From Lentzea albida (GTDB taxonomy: Bacteria > Actinomycetota > Actinomycetes > Mycobacteriales > Pseudonocardiaceae): a DNA stretch of 64,000 nt. The DNA lies in NCBI RefSeq assembly GCF_900111005.1, contig NZ_FOFV01000017.1, positions 62,001 through 126,000 of the forward strand, written 5' to 3'. Shown here one piece after another: positions 6,520 through 15,285 of this stretch. Both the position numbers and the translations under genes were made by a program. Position 1 is the first letter of the stretch, and the number at the start of each line of letters is the position of its first letter. The notes under the pieces are model-generated. The model made no database searches and was not told the DNA's origin. It worked only from the letters and a program-made list of their open reading frames with translations.

Positions 6520-9500
6520 TCACCTTCGGGTTCCGGTCTGGCGCCTGCGCAGGTTCCCGGCGCGGGCACGGCGGCGCTCACCGCGGGCGGAGGCGTCCCC
6601 CGCCACGTCCGCGAGGTCCGGCGACACCGCCTCCGGCTGGGCGAGCAGGGTCGCGAACTCGGCGATGGTCGGCTTCTCGAACAGCGTCGCCGGGGCCAGC
6701 TCGACGCCGAGTTCCTTGGCGATGCGGCCGATCACGACCAGGCCGATCAGCGAGGTGCCGCCGAGGTCGAAGAACTTGTCGTGCACGCCCGCCTGCTCGA
6801 GCCCCAGGCAGGCCTGCCAGATCTCGGCCACCTGCCGCTCCGCCGGCGTGCTCGGAGCGACGTAGGGGGTGCGCAGCTCCGGACGCGGGTAGCGCTTGCC
6901 GTCGGTCAGGTCGACGCCCGCGCCGCCCACCAGGGCTTCGAGGGAGTCGAGCTGGGCCAGCGCCGCCATGGCCTCGGAGACCTCCAGCGGCAGCACCGCC
7001 ACGTTGGTCTCGCCCGAGGCCACGATGCGGGACAGCAGTTCGGTCCCCTCCTCGGTGGGGATGCCGAACTCCTCGCGGAACCGCTTGGAGCTGTCCTGCA
7101 TCTCCGCCGATCCAGCAAGGCCGGCCGTCGTCCACGGGTCGAGCTGCCACGGGCCCCACGCCACCGAGACGACGCGCTTGGCGACCCCGCCGGTGTTGGC
7201 CTCCACGACCGCGAAGGAGTCGAGGAACGCGTTGGCCGCCGCGTAGTCGGTGGCGCCGACGCCGACGGTCAGGCTCGCCACGGACGAGTAGAGCACCAGC
7301 AGTTCCACCGGGTCGGAGCGCAACGCCTCGGCCAGGGCCAGCGTGCCCGCCACCTTCGGCGCGAGCACCGCGGCCGCCTGCTCCTCGGTCTTGGTCTGCA
7401 ACAGGCCTCCGCCCGCGACACCGGCCGCGTGCACGACGCCGTGCAGCTCACCGAAGTGCGCGCGGACGTCCCGCACCAGCGAGGCGACCTGGTCGGGAAC
7501 GCTGACGTCGGCCTGGGCGACGAACACCTCGGCGCCCAGGGCGCGCAGTTCCCGCACGGCCATCAGCACGCCGCTGGTCTTGTCGTTGACGCCCTTCTCC
7601 GCGATCCAGGCGTCCCAGGTGTCCTCGGGCGGCAGGCCCTTGCGGCCGGCCAGCGCGAGCCTGGTGCCGAGCGGGGCCAGGCGTCGTGCCAGTGCCAGGC
7701 CGAGCTCGCCCAGACCGCCGGTGATGAGGTAGACGCCGCCCGGCCGCCACGCCTGCGCGTCGTCGACCTCCGGCAGCGCGACCACCTCGAAGGCGCGGAT
7801 CCAGCGGCGGCCGTGCCGCCACGCGCCCACCGCGACGCCGTCCGCGGTGTCCGAAGTGGACGCCGCGAGCCCGTCGAGCTCGCGCAGCGCCTGGCGGGCG
7901 TGGTCACCGTCGGGTCCGAGGTCGGCGTACTGCGACCGGACCAGCGGGTACTCCGCGGCGATGGCGCTGGTGATGGCCGCGATGGTCGCGGCGTGCGGGT
8001 TCTTCGCGTCACCGTCGAGGACTTCGAACCCGGTGGCGGCCAGCGTGATCAGCTCGACGCGGCGGTTTGCGCACTCCGTGCCGATGGCCTTGCCGAGTCG
8101 CATCAGGTCGTAGAAGCCGCTCTCCTGACCGGTCTCGGTCAGGCCGCGGGCGTGCACGATCCGCACCGGCTCGCCGGCGGTGCCCGCCAGCAGGGCGCGG
8201 TAGGCCTCCTGGTCCAGCGGCCCGGTGGACGCGAGGACGACGTCGTGCCCTGCTTCCGTTGCCAGCGCGGTGAACCTGTCGGCGAACTCGCCGGGAGCGG
8301 CGATGAGCACCAGAGGTCCCGCGGTGGCGGGCGCCGGACGGCTGTTGTCACGCCGCCACGTGGGCACGTTGGCCTTCAGGCCGTCGTACGACGGCATCTC
8401 GGGGGTCGCCGGACCGGTGGCCGCGATGGGAGCGGCGGACTCCGGCCAGTAGCGGGTGCGCTGGAACCGGTATGCGGGCAGCGTCACGAACACGCGTTCC
8501 GCGGCGGCACCGCTCGCCCAGTCGACCGGCACGCCCTGCTCCCACAGCGCACCGAGCGCGGCGAGCCACGACCGGCGGTTCGGTTCCAGCGAGGTCCGGG
8601 GTCCGCCCGCGGCGTTCGGGCCCAGCTCGACGAGCACCTCCGCGTGCCGGCCCAGGACCAGCAGACCGTCCTCGGTCCGGTCGGACCCGTCCGCCCAGTG
8701 GGCGGCGTCCGTCACCTCGGCCGCGGTCAGCACGGCTCCGGTGCGCGAGGACACGACGGTGACCGCGGGCTCGGTGGCCGTGGCCGGGACGGTCCCGTCC
8801 AGGGCCAGCGCGAGACCGTCGGCCGGGGAGAGCATCCCGCTGACGACCGCGGCGACGCACTCGCCGACCCCGGAGCCCAGCACCACGGCGGGAACGAGGT
8901 TCCACGCCTCGAGCAACCGGGTCAGGCCGTACTCGACCGCGAACACGACGGACCGCTCGTCGGCCTCCGCCTCGCCGTGCAGCGCGCCCAGCAGGTCCGC
9001 CCGCCCGTGGAGCAGCCCGGCGCACTCGTCGATCGCGGTGCTGAACGCCGGTTCGGTGCGGTAGAGCTCCTCCGCGGTGCCGCGCAGGTCGCCGAGGGTC
9101 GCGGGGAGGACGAGACCGAAGCGGCGCTTGTCCTCGACCACCGCACCGGTGACCCCGGCCCGCAGCGACGCGATGGCGTCGGCGATGTCGCGCACCGGCA
9201 GAGCGGACCGCACCGGAAGCGCGCTGCGGCCGGACTGCGTGGTGTGCGCGACGTCGGCCAGTTCCAGTTCCGGGTGTGCCTCCAGGTGGTCGGCCAGCGC
9301 CGCCGCGTTCGCGCGCAGGCTGGACTCGCTGTGCCCGGACAGCGTGAGCAGTTGCCAGGGCGCCCCCGCACGGGACACCGGGCCCTGCGGCGCCTGCTCC
9401 AGTACGAAGTGGACGTTCGACCCGGACCAGCCGAACGAGCTGACACCCGCCCGCAGCACGCCGTCGGCATCCGCGGGGAACGGCCGCACGGCCTGCACGG

Positions 9501-10679
9501 GCCGGACGGGCCCGTCCAGGGTGACGACCGAGTTGGGGTTCGTCATGTTCAGGTTGGCCGGCAGCTCGCCGTGTTCCAGGGCGAGCACGGTCTTGACCAG
9601 GCCGGCCATGCCGGCGGCGGCCAGCGTGTGGCCGACGTTGGACTTGACCGCGCCCACGTACAGCGGTTCCGGCGCGGAACGCTCGCCGAAGACCTCCTGC
9701 AGCGCGGTGAACTCGATGGCGTCGCCGAGCTGCGTGCCGGAGCCGTGCGCCTCGACGTAGCCGATGTCGTCCGTCCGCACGCCCGCGTCGGCGTGGGCGG
9801 CGCGGATGACCGCGATCTGCGCGGCCCGGTTGGGCGCGGTGAGGCCGTTGCTGCGACCGTCCTGGTTGGTCGCCGTGCCGCGGATCAGCGCGCGGACGCG
9901 CTGCCCCGGTGCGACGTCCTGGACGCGGCGCAGGACGACCACGCCGCCGCCCTCACCGATGACGTAGCCGTCGGCGGACTCGTCGAAGGTCTTCGTGCGG
10001 CCGTCGGCGGCGAGCATGCTCATTTTGCAGGACTGGACGAACACCTCCGGGTTGATCATCGTGGAGGAGGCGCCGACGATCGCGATGTCGCACTCGCCGC
10101 GGCGCAGGCTCTGCACGGCCAGGTGCATGGCGCTGAGCGCGGAGGAGCACGCGGTGTCGATGGTGATGCACGGGCCGCGCAGGTCGAGCTGGTGCGCGAT
10201 CCGGCCGGCGGCCGCGGACAGCGAGCTGCCCAGGCCGAAGTACGGGTCGTCCCCGGCCTCGGCGCCGTCGACCTCCAGCTGCCTCATGCTGTACTGGATG
10301 GTGTCGATCAGGCCGGCGAACACTCCGGTGCGGCTGCCGCGCAGTTCCTCTGCCGTCAGCGAGGAGTCCTCGAGCGCCTCCCAGACCAGTTCCATCAGCA
10401 GCCGGAAGCTGGGGTCGGTGCGGCGCGCCTCCTGCGGCGAGAGCCCGAAGAACGCGGCGTCCCAGCCCGCGATGTCGGTGACGAAGGCGCCGTGCTGCGT
10501 GTAGGCCTTGCCCGGCGCGGTGCGGTCGAGGTCGAGGTAGTCGGCGGCGATCCACCGGTTCTCCGGCGCGAGGCTGACGAGGTCCTTGCCCTCCAGCAGG
10601 TTCTGCCAGTACTCGTCGACCGTGTCGCTGCCGCCCGCGAAGCGGCAGGACATGCCGGTCACGGCGATCTCCTGGCCCT
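6520..10679 (-). other. PKS-F module 2: KS-AT0-KR-NRPS-like carrier
   Basis: The last carrier-bearing module in the window. KS motifs: DTACSSAL, EAHGSGT and KSNVGH, so it can condense; DPSFRLLMELVWEALEDSS and MLAADGRTKTFDESADGY differ from the other KS domains. The AT is reduced: no GQGSQ loop, GSGVGE with Gly2129 at the serine position, and the region holding HAFHS is missing. The KR follows with an unusual insert after the Rossmann motif (WDAWIAEKGVND). The carrier ends in FEKPTIAEFATLLAQ, as in NRPS carriers. An external AT is needed for extender loading. Confidence 0.88.
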
Positions 10680-13600
10680 GCGGGGTGTTCGCGCGCACGA
10701 CGGCCTTCGCCGTCGACGGCTGCTCCTGCGGGCCGAGCTCGGCGAGCAGGTGCGCGACGAGGGCGGCCGGGCTCGGGTGGTCGAAGACGACGGTGGGCGG
10801 CAGCGCGAGGCCGGTCTCGGCGTTGAGGCGGCCGCGCAGCTCGACCGCGGTGAGCGAGTCGATGCCCAGCTTGGTGAACAGCTGCTGGGCGCTGACCTCG
10901 TCCTCGTGGCCCAGCACGGCGGAGGTGTGGGAGACCACGAGGTGCTGCAGCACGCGTTCGCGCTCGGCCTGGGGCATGCCCGCGAGCCGGGTCCGCCACG
11001 CGGTGGTGACCTCGGCGCCCTCCTCGGCACGCCGCGCGTCGGCCTCGGCGATCGCCAGGACCTCGGGCAGGTCGGCGAGCAGGGGGCTCGGGCGCAGTGC
11101 CGCGAACGGGGGCGCGAACTTCGCCCACTCGAACGCCGCCACCGTGAGCGAGACCTCCTCGCGGCCGAGCGCGCGCCGCAGCGCGGCCACCCCCAGCTCC
11201 GGTGCCATGGTCGGCACGCCGAGGTCGCCGAGCAGCTCGTCGGCCTGTCCGGTGACGCCCATGCCGACCTCACCCCAGCGGCCCCAGGCCACCGAGGTGG
11301 CGGGCAGGCCGCGGGACCGGCGCTGCTGGGCGACGGCCTCCAGGTGGGCGTTCGCGGCGCCGTACACGCTCTGCGCGGGGTTGCCGACGGAGGCGGCGAT
11401 CGACGAGAACAGCACGAAGGCGTCCAGGTCGAGCCCGGCGGTGAGCTCCTCGAGGTTCCGCGTTCCGGCGACCTTGGGACGCAGCGCGCCGGTGTAGGAC
11501 GCCCGGTCGACCGTCTCGATCTGCCCGATCTCGAGGACGCCGGCGAGGTGGAACACGGCGCGCAGGTCGTCGCGGACCGCGTCGACGACCTCCTGGAACG
11601 CGGCGCGGTCGGCGACGTCGCAGGCGGCGATGGTCACCTTGGTGCCCAGTTCCTCGCGCAGGGACTGCGCGCCGGGAGCGTTCTCACCGGAGCGGGAGAC
11701 CAGGACCACGTGGTCCGCGCCCGCCTCGACGAGCCAGCGGGCGACGACCCCGCCGAGGCCGCCGGTACCGCCGGTCACGAGAACGGTGCCGCGCGGCTTC
11801 CAGGGGCGCGCCGGTTCGGCGTTGCCCGCGTGGGTGAGGCGACGGCCGAACGCGCCCGCCGCGCGGATCGCGACCTGGTCCTCGCCGCGAGGTCCCGTGA
11901 CCACGGCGCCGAGAAGCGCGCTGACGCGGTCGGACGGCTCGGCCGGGACGTCGACCAGTCCACCCCACAGGCGCGGGTGTTCCAGTGCGGCGGCCCTGCC
12001 GAAGCCCCAGAGCTGGGACTGGACCGCGGAGGCGGGTGCCTCGTGCGGGCCGGTGGCCACCGCCTGCCGGGTCAGCGTCCACAACGGAGCGGTGACCTCG
12101 CGGGCCGCCAGCTCCTGCACCAGCGACAGGGTCGCTTCGGCACCGAAGGACAGCCCGTCGTCCTCGTGCTCGTCCAGTGCGACAAGGGAAAGCACACCGT
12201 CGAACGCCTGGACACCGTCCAACGCGGCGGCCACGGAGGCCCGGTCGGGTGCGGTGAGCACCACGCGTTCGACGTCGGCTCCGCGCAGTGCCGCCGTGGC
12301 GGCCTCGGTCCAGTCGGCGGACCGCGGCGAGGACACCAGCAGCCAGCGTCCGGACGCCACCGCGTTGTTCGGCGTGAACGGCTTCCACTCCACGCGGTAC
12401 CCCAGAGCGTCCACTTCGGACTCGCTCGCCCGGGAGGCGTGCCAGCGCGCCAGAGCCGGGAGGACGTCTCCGAGGGGCACCTGTGCGTTCGGCAGCTCCA
12501 GCTCGGCGGCCAGCTCCTCGGCGTCGCCGCCCGCCACGACCGACCAGAACCGCGCGTCCTCGCCACCGGTGCCGGCCGTGCCGTCGGCGGCGTCCTCGAG
12601 CCAGTAGTGCTTGCGCTGGAACGGGTACGTGGGCAGGGAGACGGTGCGGGCACCGGTGCCGCCGAGGTAGGCGGCCCAGTCGACGCTGATCCCGTTGACG
12701 TGCAACGAGGCGAGCGCGCGGACGAGCACCTCGACCGGGTCGCGGTCCTTGCGCTGGGCGGCGGCGAACACGGGGCCGTCCCCGAGCGCGGCGCCGCCCA
12801 TGGCGGTCAGCGGGGCGTCCGGTCCCAGTTCGAGGAACGCGGTCGCGCCGCGCTGGTGCAGGGTGTCGAGGGCGTCGGCGAACCGGACCGCCTCGCGGGC
12901 GTGCTCGACCCAGTAGCCGGGGTCGGTCAGCCGGTCGGCGAGCCGCCCGGTGAGCGTGGAGACGACCGGGATGGCGGGCTCGGCGTAGGTGATCGCGCGG
13001 GCGATCTCCGCGAACTCCGCGAGCATCGGGTCCATCAGGCTGGAGTGGAAGGCGTGCGAGACCTTCAGCTGCGTGGTGCGGCGGTCGGCGAACCGCTCGG
13101 CCACCGCGAGAACGGCCTTCTCGGCGCCGGACAGGACGACCGCGCGGGGTCCGTTGACCGCGGCCAGGCACACGTCGTCGCCGAGGTGGGGACGGACCTC
13201 GTCCTCGGTCGCCTCGACGGCCACCATCGCGCCACCGGCCGGCAGCGCCTGCATCAGCCGGCCGCGGGCCAGCACCAGCCGTGCCGCGTCCTGCAGGGAC
13301 AGCACACCGGCGACGTGGGCGGCGGCGAACTCGCCGATCGAGTGGCCGGCGAGGAGGTCGGGGACGACGCCCCACGAGGTGATCAGGCGGAACAGCGCCA
13401 CCTCGAAGGCGAACAGCGCGGGCTGGGCGAACTCGGTGCGGTTCAGCCGCTCGGCGTCGGCGCCGAACACGACGTCGCGCACACCCGGCAGGTGCTCGCA
13501 GGCCTCGTCGAACGCGGTGGCGAAGACGGGGAAGGCGCCGTGCAGCTCGCGGCCCATGCCGAGGCGCTGCGACCCCTGGCCGCTGAACAGCACGGCCAGC

Positions 13601-15255
13601 TTCCCGGTGGTGGCGAACCCCGTGATCGTCCCGGCGCCGCCGTCGGCCACCGCGCGCAGTCCGGCGGCCAGCTCCCCGGGGCCGGCGCCGACGACGACCG
13701 CGCGGTGGTCCATCGCAGCACGGGTGGTGGCCAGGGACAGGGCGACGTCCACGGGTTCGTGGGCGATCCCGGTCAGCAGCGCGGCGGCCTGGGCGCGGAC
13801 GGCGGCCGGAGACGCTCCCGACAGGACGTAGGGCACCGCGGCCGGGGCCTGGACCTCCCGCGGCGGCAACAGCTCTTCCGGCGCCTGCTCCAGGATGACG
13901 TGGGCGTTGGTGCCGCTGATGCCGAACGACGAGACGCCCGCGCGGCGCGGCCTGTCCGTCTCCGGCCACGGCCGCTGCTCGGCGAGCAGCGAGACGGCTC
14001 CGGCCTCCCAGTCGACGTGGTCGGACGGCCGGTCGACGTGCAGGCTCGCCGGCAGGACGCCGTGCCTCATCGCCTCGACCATCTTGATGACGCCGGCGAC
14101 GCCCGCGGCGCACTGCGTGTGCCCGATGTTGGACTTGACCGACCCGATCCACAGCGGCTCGGTGCGGTTCTGGCCGTAGGTGGCCAGCAGCGCCTGCGCC
14201 TCGATGGGGTCGCCGAGCTTGGTGCCGGTGCCGTGCGCCTCGACCGCGTCCACGTCCGAAGTGGACAGCCGCGCGGCGGCCAGCGCCTGGCGGATCACCC
14301 GCTGCTGCGACGGGCCGTTCGGGGCGGTCAGGCCGTGGGACGCGCCGTCGGAGTTGACCGCGCTGCCGCGGATGACCGCGAGCACCGGGTGGCCGTGGCG
14401 GCGGGCGTCGGACAACCGCTCCAGCACCAGCACGCCGACGCCCTCGGCCCAGTTCGTGCCGTCGGCGCCGTCGGCGAACGGCTTGCAGCGGCCGTTCGCG
14501 GCGAGCCCGCGCTGGCGGGAGAACTCGACGAACGGGCCGGGGCCCGACATGACCGTCACACCGCCCGCCAGGGCGAGGGTGGACTCCCCCGTCCGCAGCG
14601 AGTGGGCGGCCAGGTGCATCGCCACCAGCGACGACGAGCAGGCCGTGTCGATCGAGACCGACGGCCCCTGCAGGCCCAGCGCGTAGGAGATCCGGCCGGA
14701 CACCACGCTGCCCAGGGTTCCGGTGGCGAGGTAGCCCTCGTACTCGTCCGGCACCGCGTTCAGCCGCGAGGCGTAGTCGGTGTACGTGACGCCCGCGAAG
14801 ACACCGGTCGCGCTGCCCACGAGCGAGGTCGGGTCGATGCCCGCGCTCTCGACGGCCTCCCACGCGGTCTCCAGCAGCAGCCGCTGCTGCGGGTCGGTCG
14901 CCTCGGCCTCGCGCGGCGAGATGCCGAACAGCTCGGCGTCGAACTCCCCCGCGTCGTGCAGGAACCCGCCCTCGCGGACGTAGCTCGTGCCCGGCCGATC
15001 CGGGTCCGGGTCGTAGAGGCCCTCGAGGTCCCAGCCGCGGTTGGTGGGGAACGGCGAGACGGCGTCTCCCCCGCTGCTGACGAGGTCCCACAGCTGTTGC
15101 GGGGAGCGGATCTCGCCGGGGTAGCGGCAGCTCATCGCGACGATCGCGATCGGCTCGGCCTGGCGTTCCTCGGACTCCCGCAGCAGCCGACGGCTTTCCC
15201 GCAGGTCAGTCGCCATTCGCTTGAGGTAGTCGACGTACTGCTCTTCGGTGGGCAT
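6520..15255 (-). CDS. PKS-F: two-module PKS, KS-AT-KR-ACP then KS-AT(dead)-KR-carrier
   Basis: A 2911-residue protein that extends the chain twice. It begins with a coiled-coil docking helix (residues 1-35, MPTEEQYVDYLKRMATDL...). Module 1: KS with Cys206, AT with Ser639 (GHSIGEF) and HAFHS, so malonyl-type; KR; ACP with Ser1467 (GIDSL). Module 2: KS with Cys1703, His1837 and His1876 intact but of another lineage; an AT remnant; a KR (LITGGLGELG); and a carrier with Ser2835 in FFDLGGTSL, an NRPS-like signature. Neither module has DH or ER, so both would leave hydroxyls. The start at 15255 has AGGAG nine bases upstream and lies 30 bp after PKS-E. The C-terminus ends in an Arg-rich tail (GERRRARAGNLRRRQ), not in a usual docking helix or thioesterase. 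PKS-G follows after 7 bp. Confidence 0.96.
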   Translation of the reverse strand: MPTEEQYVDYLKRMATDLRESRRLLRESEERQAEPIAIVAMSCRYPGEIRSPQQLWDLVSSGGDAVSPFPTNRGWDLEGLYDPDPDRPGTSYVREGGFLHDAGEFDAELFGISPREAEATDPQQRLLLETAWEAVESAGIDPTSLVGSATGVFAGVTYTDYASRLNAVPDEYEGYLATGTLGSVVSGRISYALGLQGPSVSIDTACSSSLVAMHLAAHSLRTGESTLALAGGVTVMSGPGPFVEFSRQRGLAANGRCKPFADGADGTNWAEGVGVLVLERLSDARRHGHPVLAVIRGSAVNSDGASHGLTAPNGPSQQRVIRQALAAARLSTSDVDAVEAHGTGTKLGDPIEAQALLATYGQNRTEPLWIGSVKSNIGHTQCAAGVAGVIKMVEAMRHGVLPASLHVDRPSDHVDWEAGAVSLLAEQRPWPETDRPRRAGVSSFGISGTNAHVILEQAPEELLPPREVQAPAAVPYVLSGASPAAVRAQAAALLTGIAHEPVDVALSLATTRAAMDHRAVVVGAGPGELAAGLRAVADGGAGTITGFATTGKLAVLFSGQGSQRLGMGRELHGAFPVFATAFDEACEHLPGVRDVVFGADAERLNRTEFAQPALFAFEVALFRLITSWGVVPDLLAGHSIGEFAAAHVAGVLSLQDAARLVLARGRLMQALPAGGAMVAVEATEDEVRPHLGDDVCLAAVNGPRAVVLSGAEKAVLAVAERFADRRTTQLKVSHAFHSSLMDPMLAEFAEIARAITYAEPAIPVVSTLTGRLADRLTDPGYWVEHAREAVRFADALDTLHQRGATAFLELGPDAPLTAMGGAALGDGPVFAAAQRKDRDPVEVLVRALASLHVNGISVDWAAYLGGTGARTVSLPTYPFQRKHYWLEDAADGTAGTGGEDARFWSVVAGGDAEELAAELELPNAQVPLGDVLPALARWHASRASESEVDALGYRVEWKPFTPNNAVASGRWLLVSSPRSADWTEAATAALRGADVERVVLTAPDRASVAAALDGVQAFDGVLSLVALDEHEDDGLSFGAEATLSLVQELAAREVTAPLWTLTRQAVATGPHEAPASAVQSQLWGFGRAAALEHPRLWGGLVDVPAEPSDRVSALLGAVVTGPRGEDQVAIRAAGAFGRRLTHAGNAEPARPWKPRGTVLVTGGTGGLGGVVARWLVEAGADHVVLVSRSGENAPGAQSLREELGTKVTIAACDVADRAAFQEVVDAVRDDLRAVFHLAGVLEIGQIETVDRASYTGALRPKVAGTRNLEELTAGLDLDAFVLFSSIAASVGNPAQSVYGAANAHLEAVAQQRRSRGLPATSVAWGRWGEVGMGVTGQADELLGDLGVPTMAPELGVAALRRALGREEVSLTVAAFEWAKFAPPFAALRPSPLLADLPEVLAIAEADARRAEEGAEVTTAWRTRLAGMPQAERERVLQHLVVSHTSAVLGHEDEVSAQQLFTKLGIDSLTAVELRGRLNAETGLALPPTVVFDHPSPAALVAHLLAELGPQEQPSTAKAVVRANTPQGQEIAVTGMSCRFAGGSDTVDEYWQNLLEGKDLVSLAPENRWIAADYLDLDRTAPGKAYTQHGAFVTDIAGWDAAFFGLSPQEARRTDPSFRLLMELVWEALEDSSLTAEELRGSRTGVFAGLIDTIQYSMRQLEVDGAEAGDDPYFGLGSSLSAAAGRIAHQLDLRGPCITIDTACSSALSAMHLAVQSLRRGECDIAIVGASSTMINPEVFVQSCKMSMLAADGRTKTFDESADGYVIGEGGGVVVLRRVQDVAPGQRVRALIRGTATNQDGRSNGLTAPNRAAQIAVIRAAHADAGVRTDDIGYVEAHGSGTQLGDAIEFTALQEVFGERSAPEPLYVGAVKSNVGHTLAAAGMAGLVKTVLALEHGELPANLNMTNPNSVVTLDGPVRPVQAVRPFPADADGVLRAGVSSFGWSGSNVHFVLEQAPQGPVSRAGAPWQLLTLSGHSESSLRANAAALADHLEAHPELELADVAHTTQSGRSALPVRSALPVRDIADAIASLRAGVTGAVVEDKRRFGLVLPATLGDLRGTAEELYRTEPAFSTAIDECAGLLHGRADLLGALHGEAEADERSVVFAVEYGLTRLLEAWNLVPAVVLGSGVGECVAAVVSGMLSPADGLALALDGTVPATATEPAVTVVSSRTGAVLTAAEVTDAAHWADGSDRTEDGLLVLGRHAEVLVELGPNAAGGPRTSLEPNRRSWLAALGALWEQGVPVDWASGAAAERVFVTLPAYRFQRTRYWPESAAPIAATGPATPEMPSYDGLKANVPTWRRDNSRPAPATAGPLVLIAAPGEFADRFTALATEAGHDVVLASTGPLDQEAYRALLAGTAGEPVRIVHARGLTETGQESGFYDLMRLGKAIGTECANRRVELITLAATGFEVLDGDAKNPHAATIAAITSAIAAEYPLVRSQYADLGPDGDHARQALRELDGLAASTSDTADGVAVGAWRHGRRWIRAFEVVALPEVDDAQAWRPGGVYLITGGLGELGLALARRLAPLGTRLALAGRKGLPPEDTWDAWIAEKGVNDKTSGVLMAVRELRALGAEVFVAQADVSVPDQVASLVRDVRAHFGELHGVVHAAGVAGGGLLQTKTEEQAAAVLAPKVAGTLALAEALRSDPVELLVLYSSVASLTVGVGATDYAAANAFLDSFAVVEANTGGVAKRVVSVAWGPWQLDPWTTAGLAGSAEMQDSSKRFREEFGIPTEEGTELLSRIVASGETNVAVLPLEVSEAMAALAQLDSLEALVGGAGVDLTDGKRYPRPELRTPYVAPSTPAERQVAEIWQACLGLEQAGVHDKFFDLGGTSLIGLVVIGRIAKELGVELAPATLFEKPTIAEFATLLAQPEAVSPDLADVAGDASARGERRRARAGNLRRRQTGTRR
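8450..9125 (-). other. Vestigial AT domain (AT0) in PKS-F module 2
   Basis: Only about 225 residues remain where the other ATs here have about 320-330. The entry loop FLFxGQGSQ is replaced by LVLPATLGD, the GHSxGE motif is GSGVGE (Gly in place of the nucleophile Ser), and the stretch from RGRLMQ through NGPxxVVxSG to HAFHS is absent. The C-terminal part (VELGPN...FVTLPAYRFQRTRYW) is preserved, so the domain may still serve as a structural linker between KS and KR. Transferase activity is not expected. Confidence 0.88.
10680..15255 (-). other. PKS-F module 1: KS-AT-KR-ACP
   Basis: An ordinary actinobacterial cis-AT module. KS: DTACSSSL, EAHGTGT, KSNIGH. AT: GHSIGEF and SHAFHS, read as malonyl-specific. 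A KR structural subdomain (VEWKPF...QLWGFGRAAALEHP) is followed by a reductase with TGGTGGLGG and VYGAANAH. The LDD motif of B-type KRs is absent (HLAGVLEIGQ), and no Trp typical of A-type is evident, so alcohol stereochemistry is not called. The ACP has LGIDSLTAVEL. Expected outcome: a beta-hydroxy unit. Confidence 0.88.
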
Positions 15256-15285
15256 CGGTCATGGCTCCTATGACGGCCGGGCTGG

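Noticed and set aside
6513..6581. An earlier in-frame start for PKS-G at 6581.
   Set aside because: It lies inside the PKS-F 3' end and adds a Pro/Glu-rich stretch not seen in KS proteins; GTG 6512 follows GGTGAGGA.
8450..9125. A frameshift or sequencing error as the cause of the dead AT in PKS-F.
   Set aside because: The frame is continuous and the flanking KS and KR are intact. Three separate AT motifs are changed or missing and about 100 residues are gone, which suggests evolved loss.
6121..15273. A 3050-codon open frame on the plus strand opposite PKS-F, and similar ones (e.g. 31002-44129, 4375 codons; 48634-53751, 1705 codons).
   Set aside because: These are antisense shadows caused by GC-rich third positions. 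Translations are low-complexity Arg/Gly/Val/Asp/His strings without domains, and they run exactly opposite well-supported PKS genes.
15256..15285. A short inverted repeat (GTCAT/ATGAC) before PKS-F.
   Set aside because: A five-base stem around a ribosome-binding site is too weak to call.
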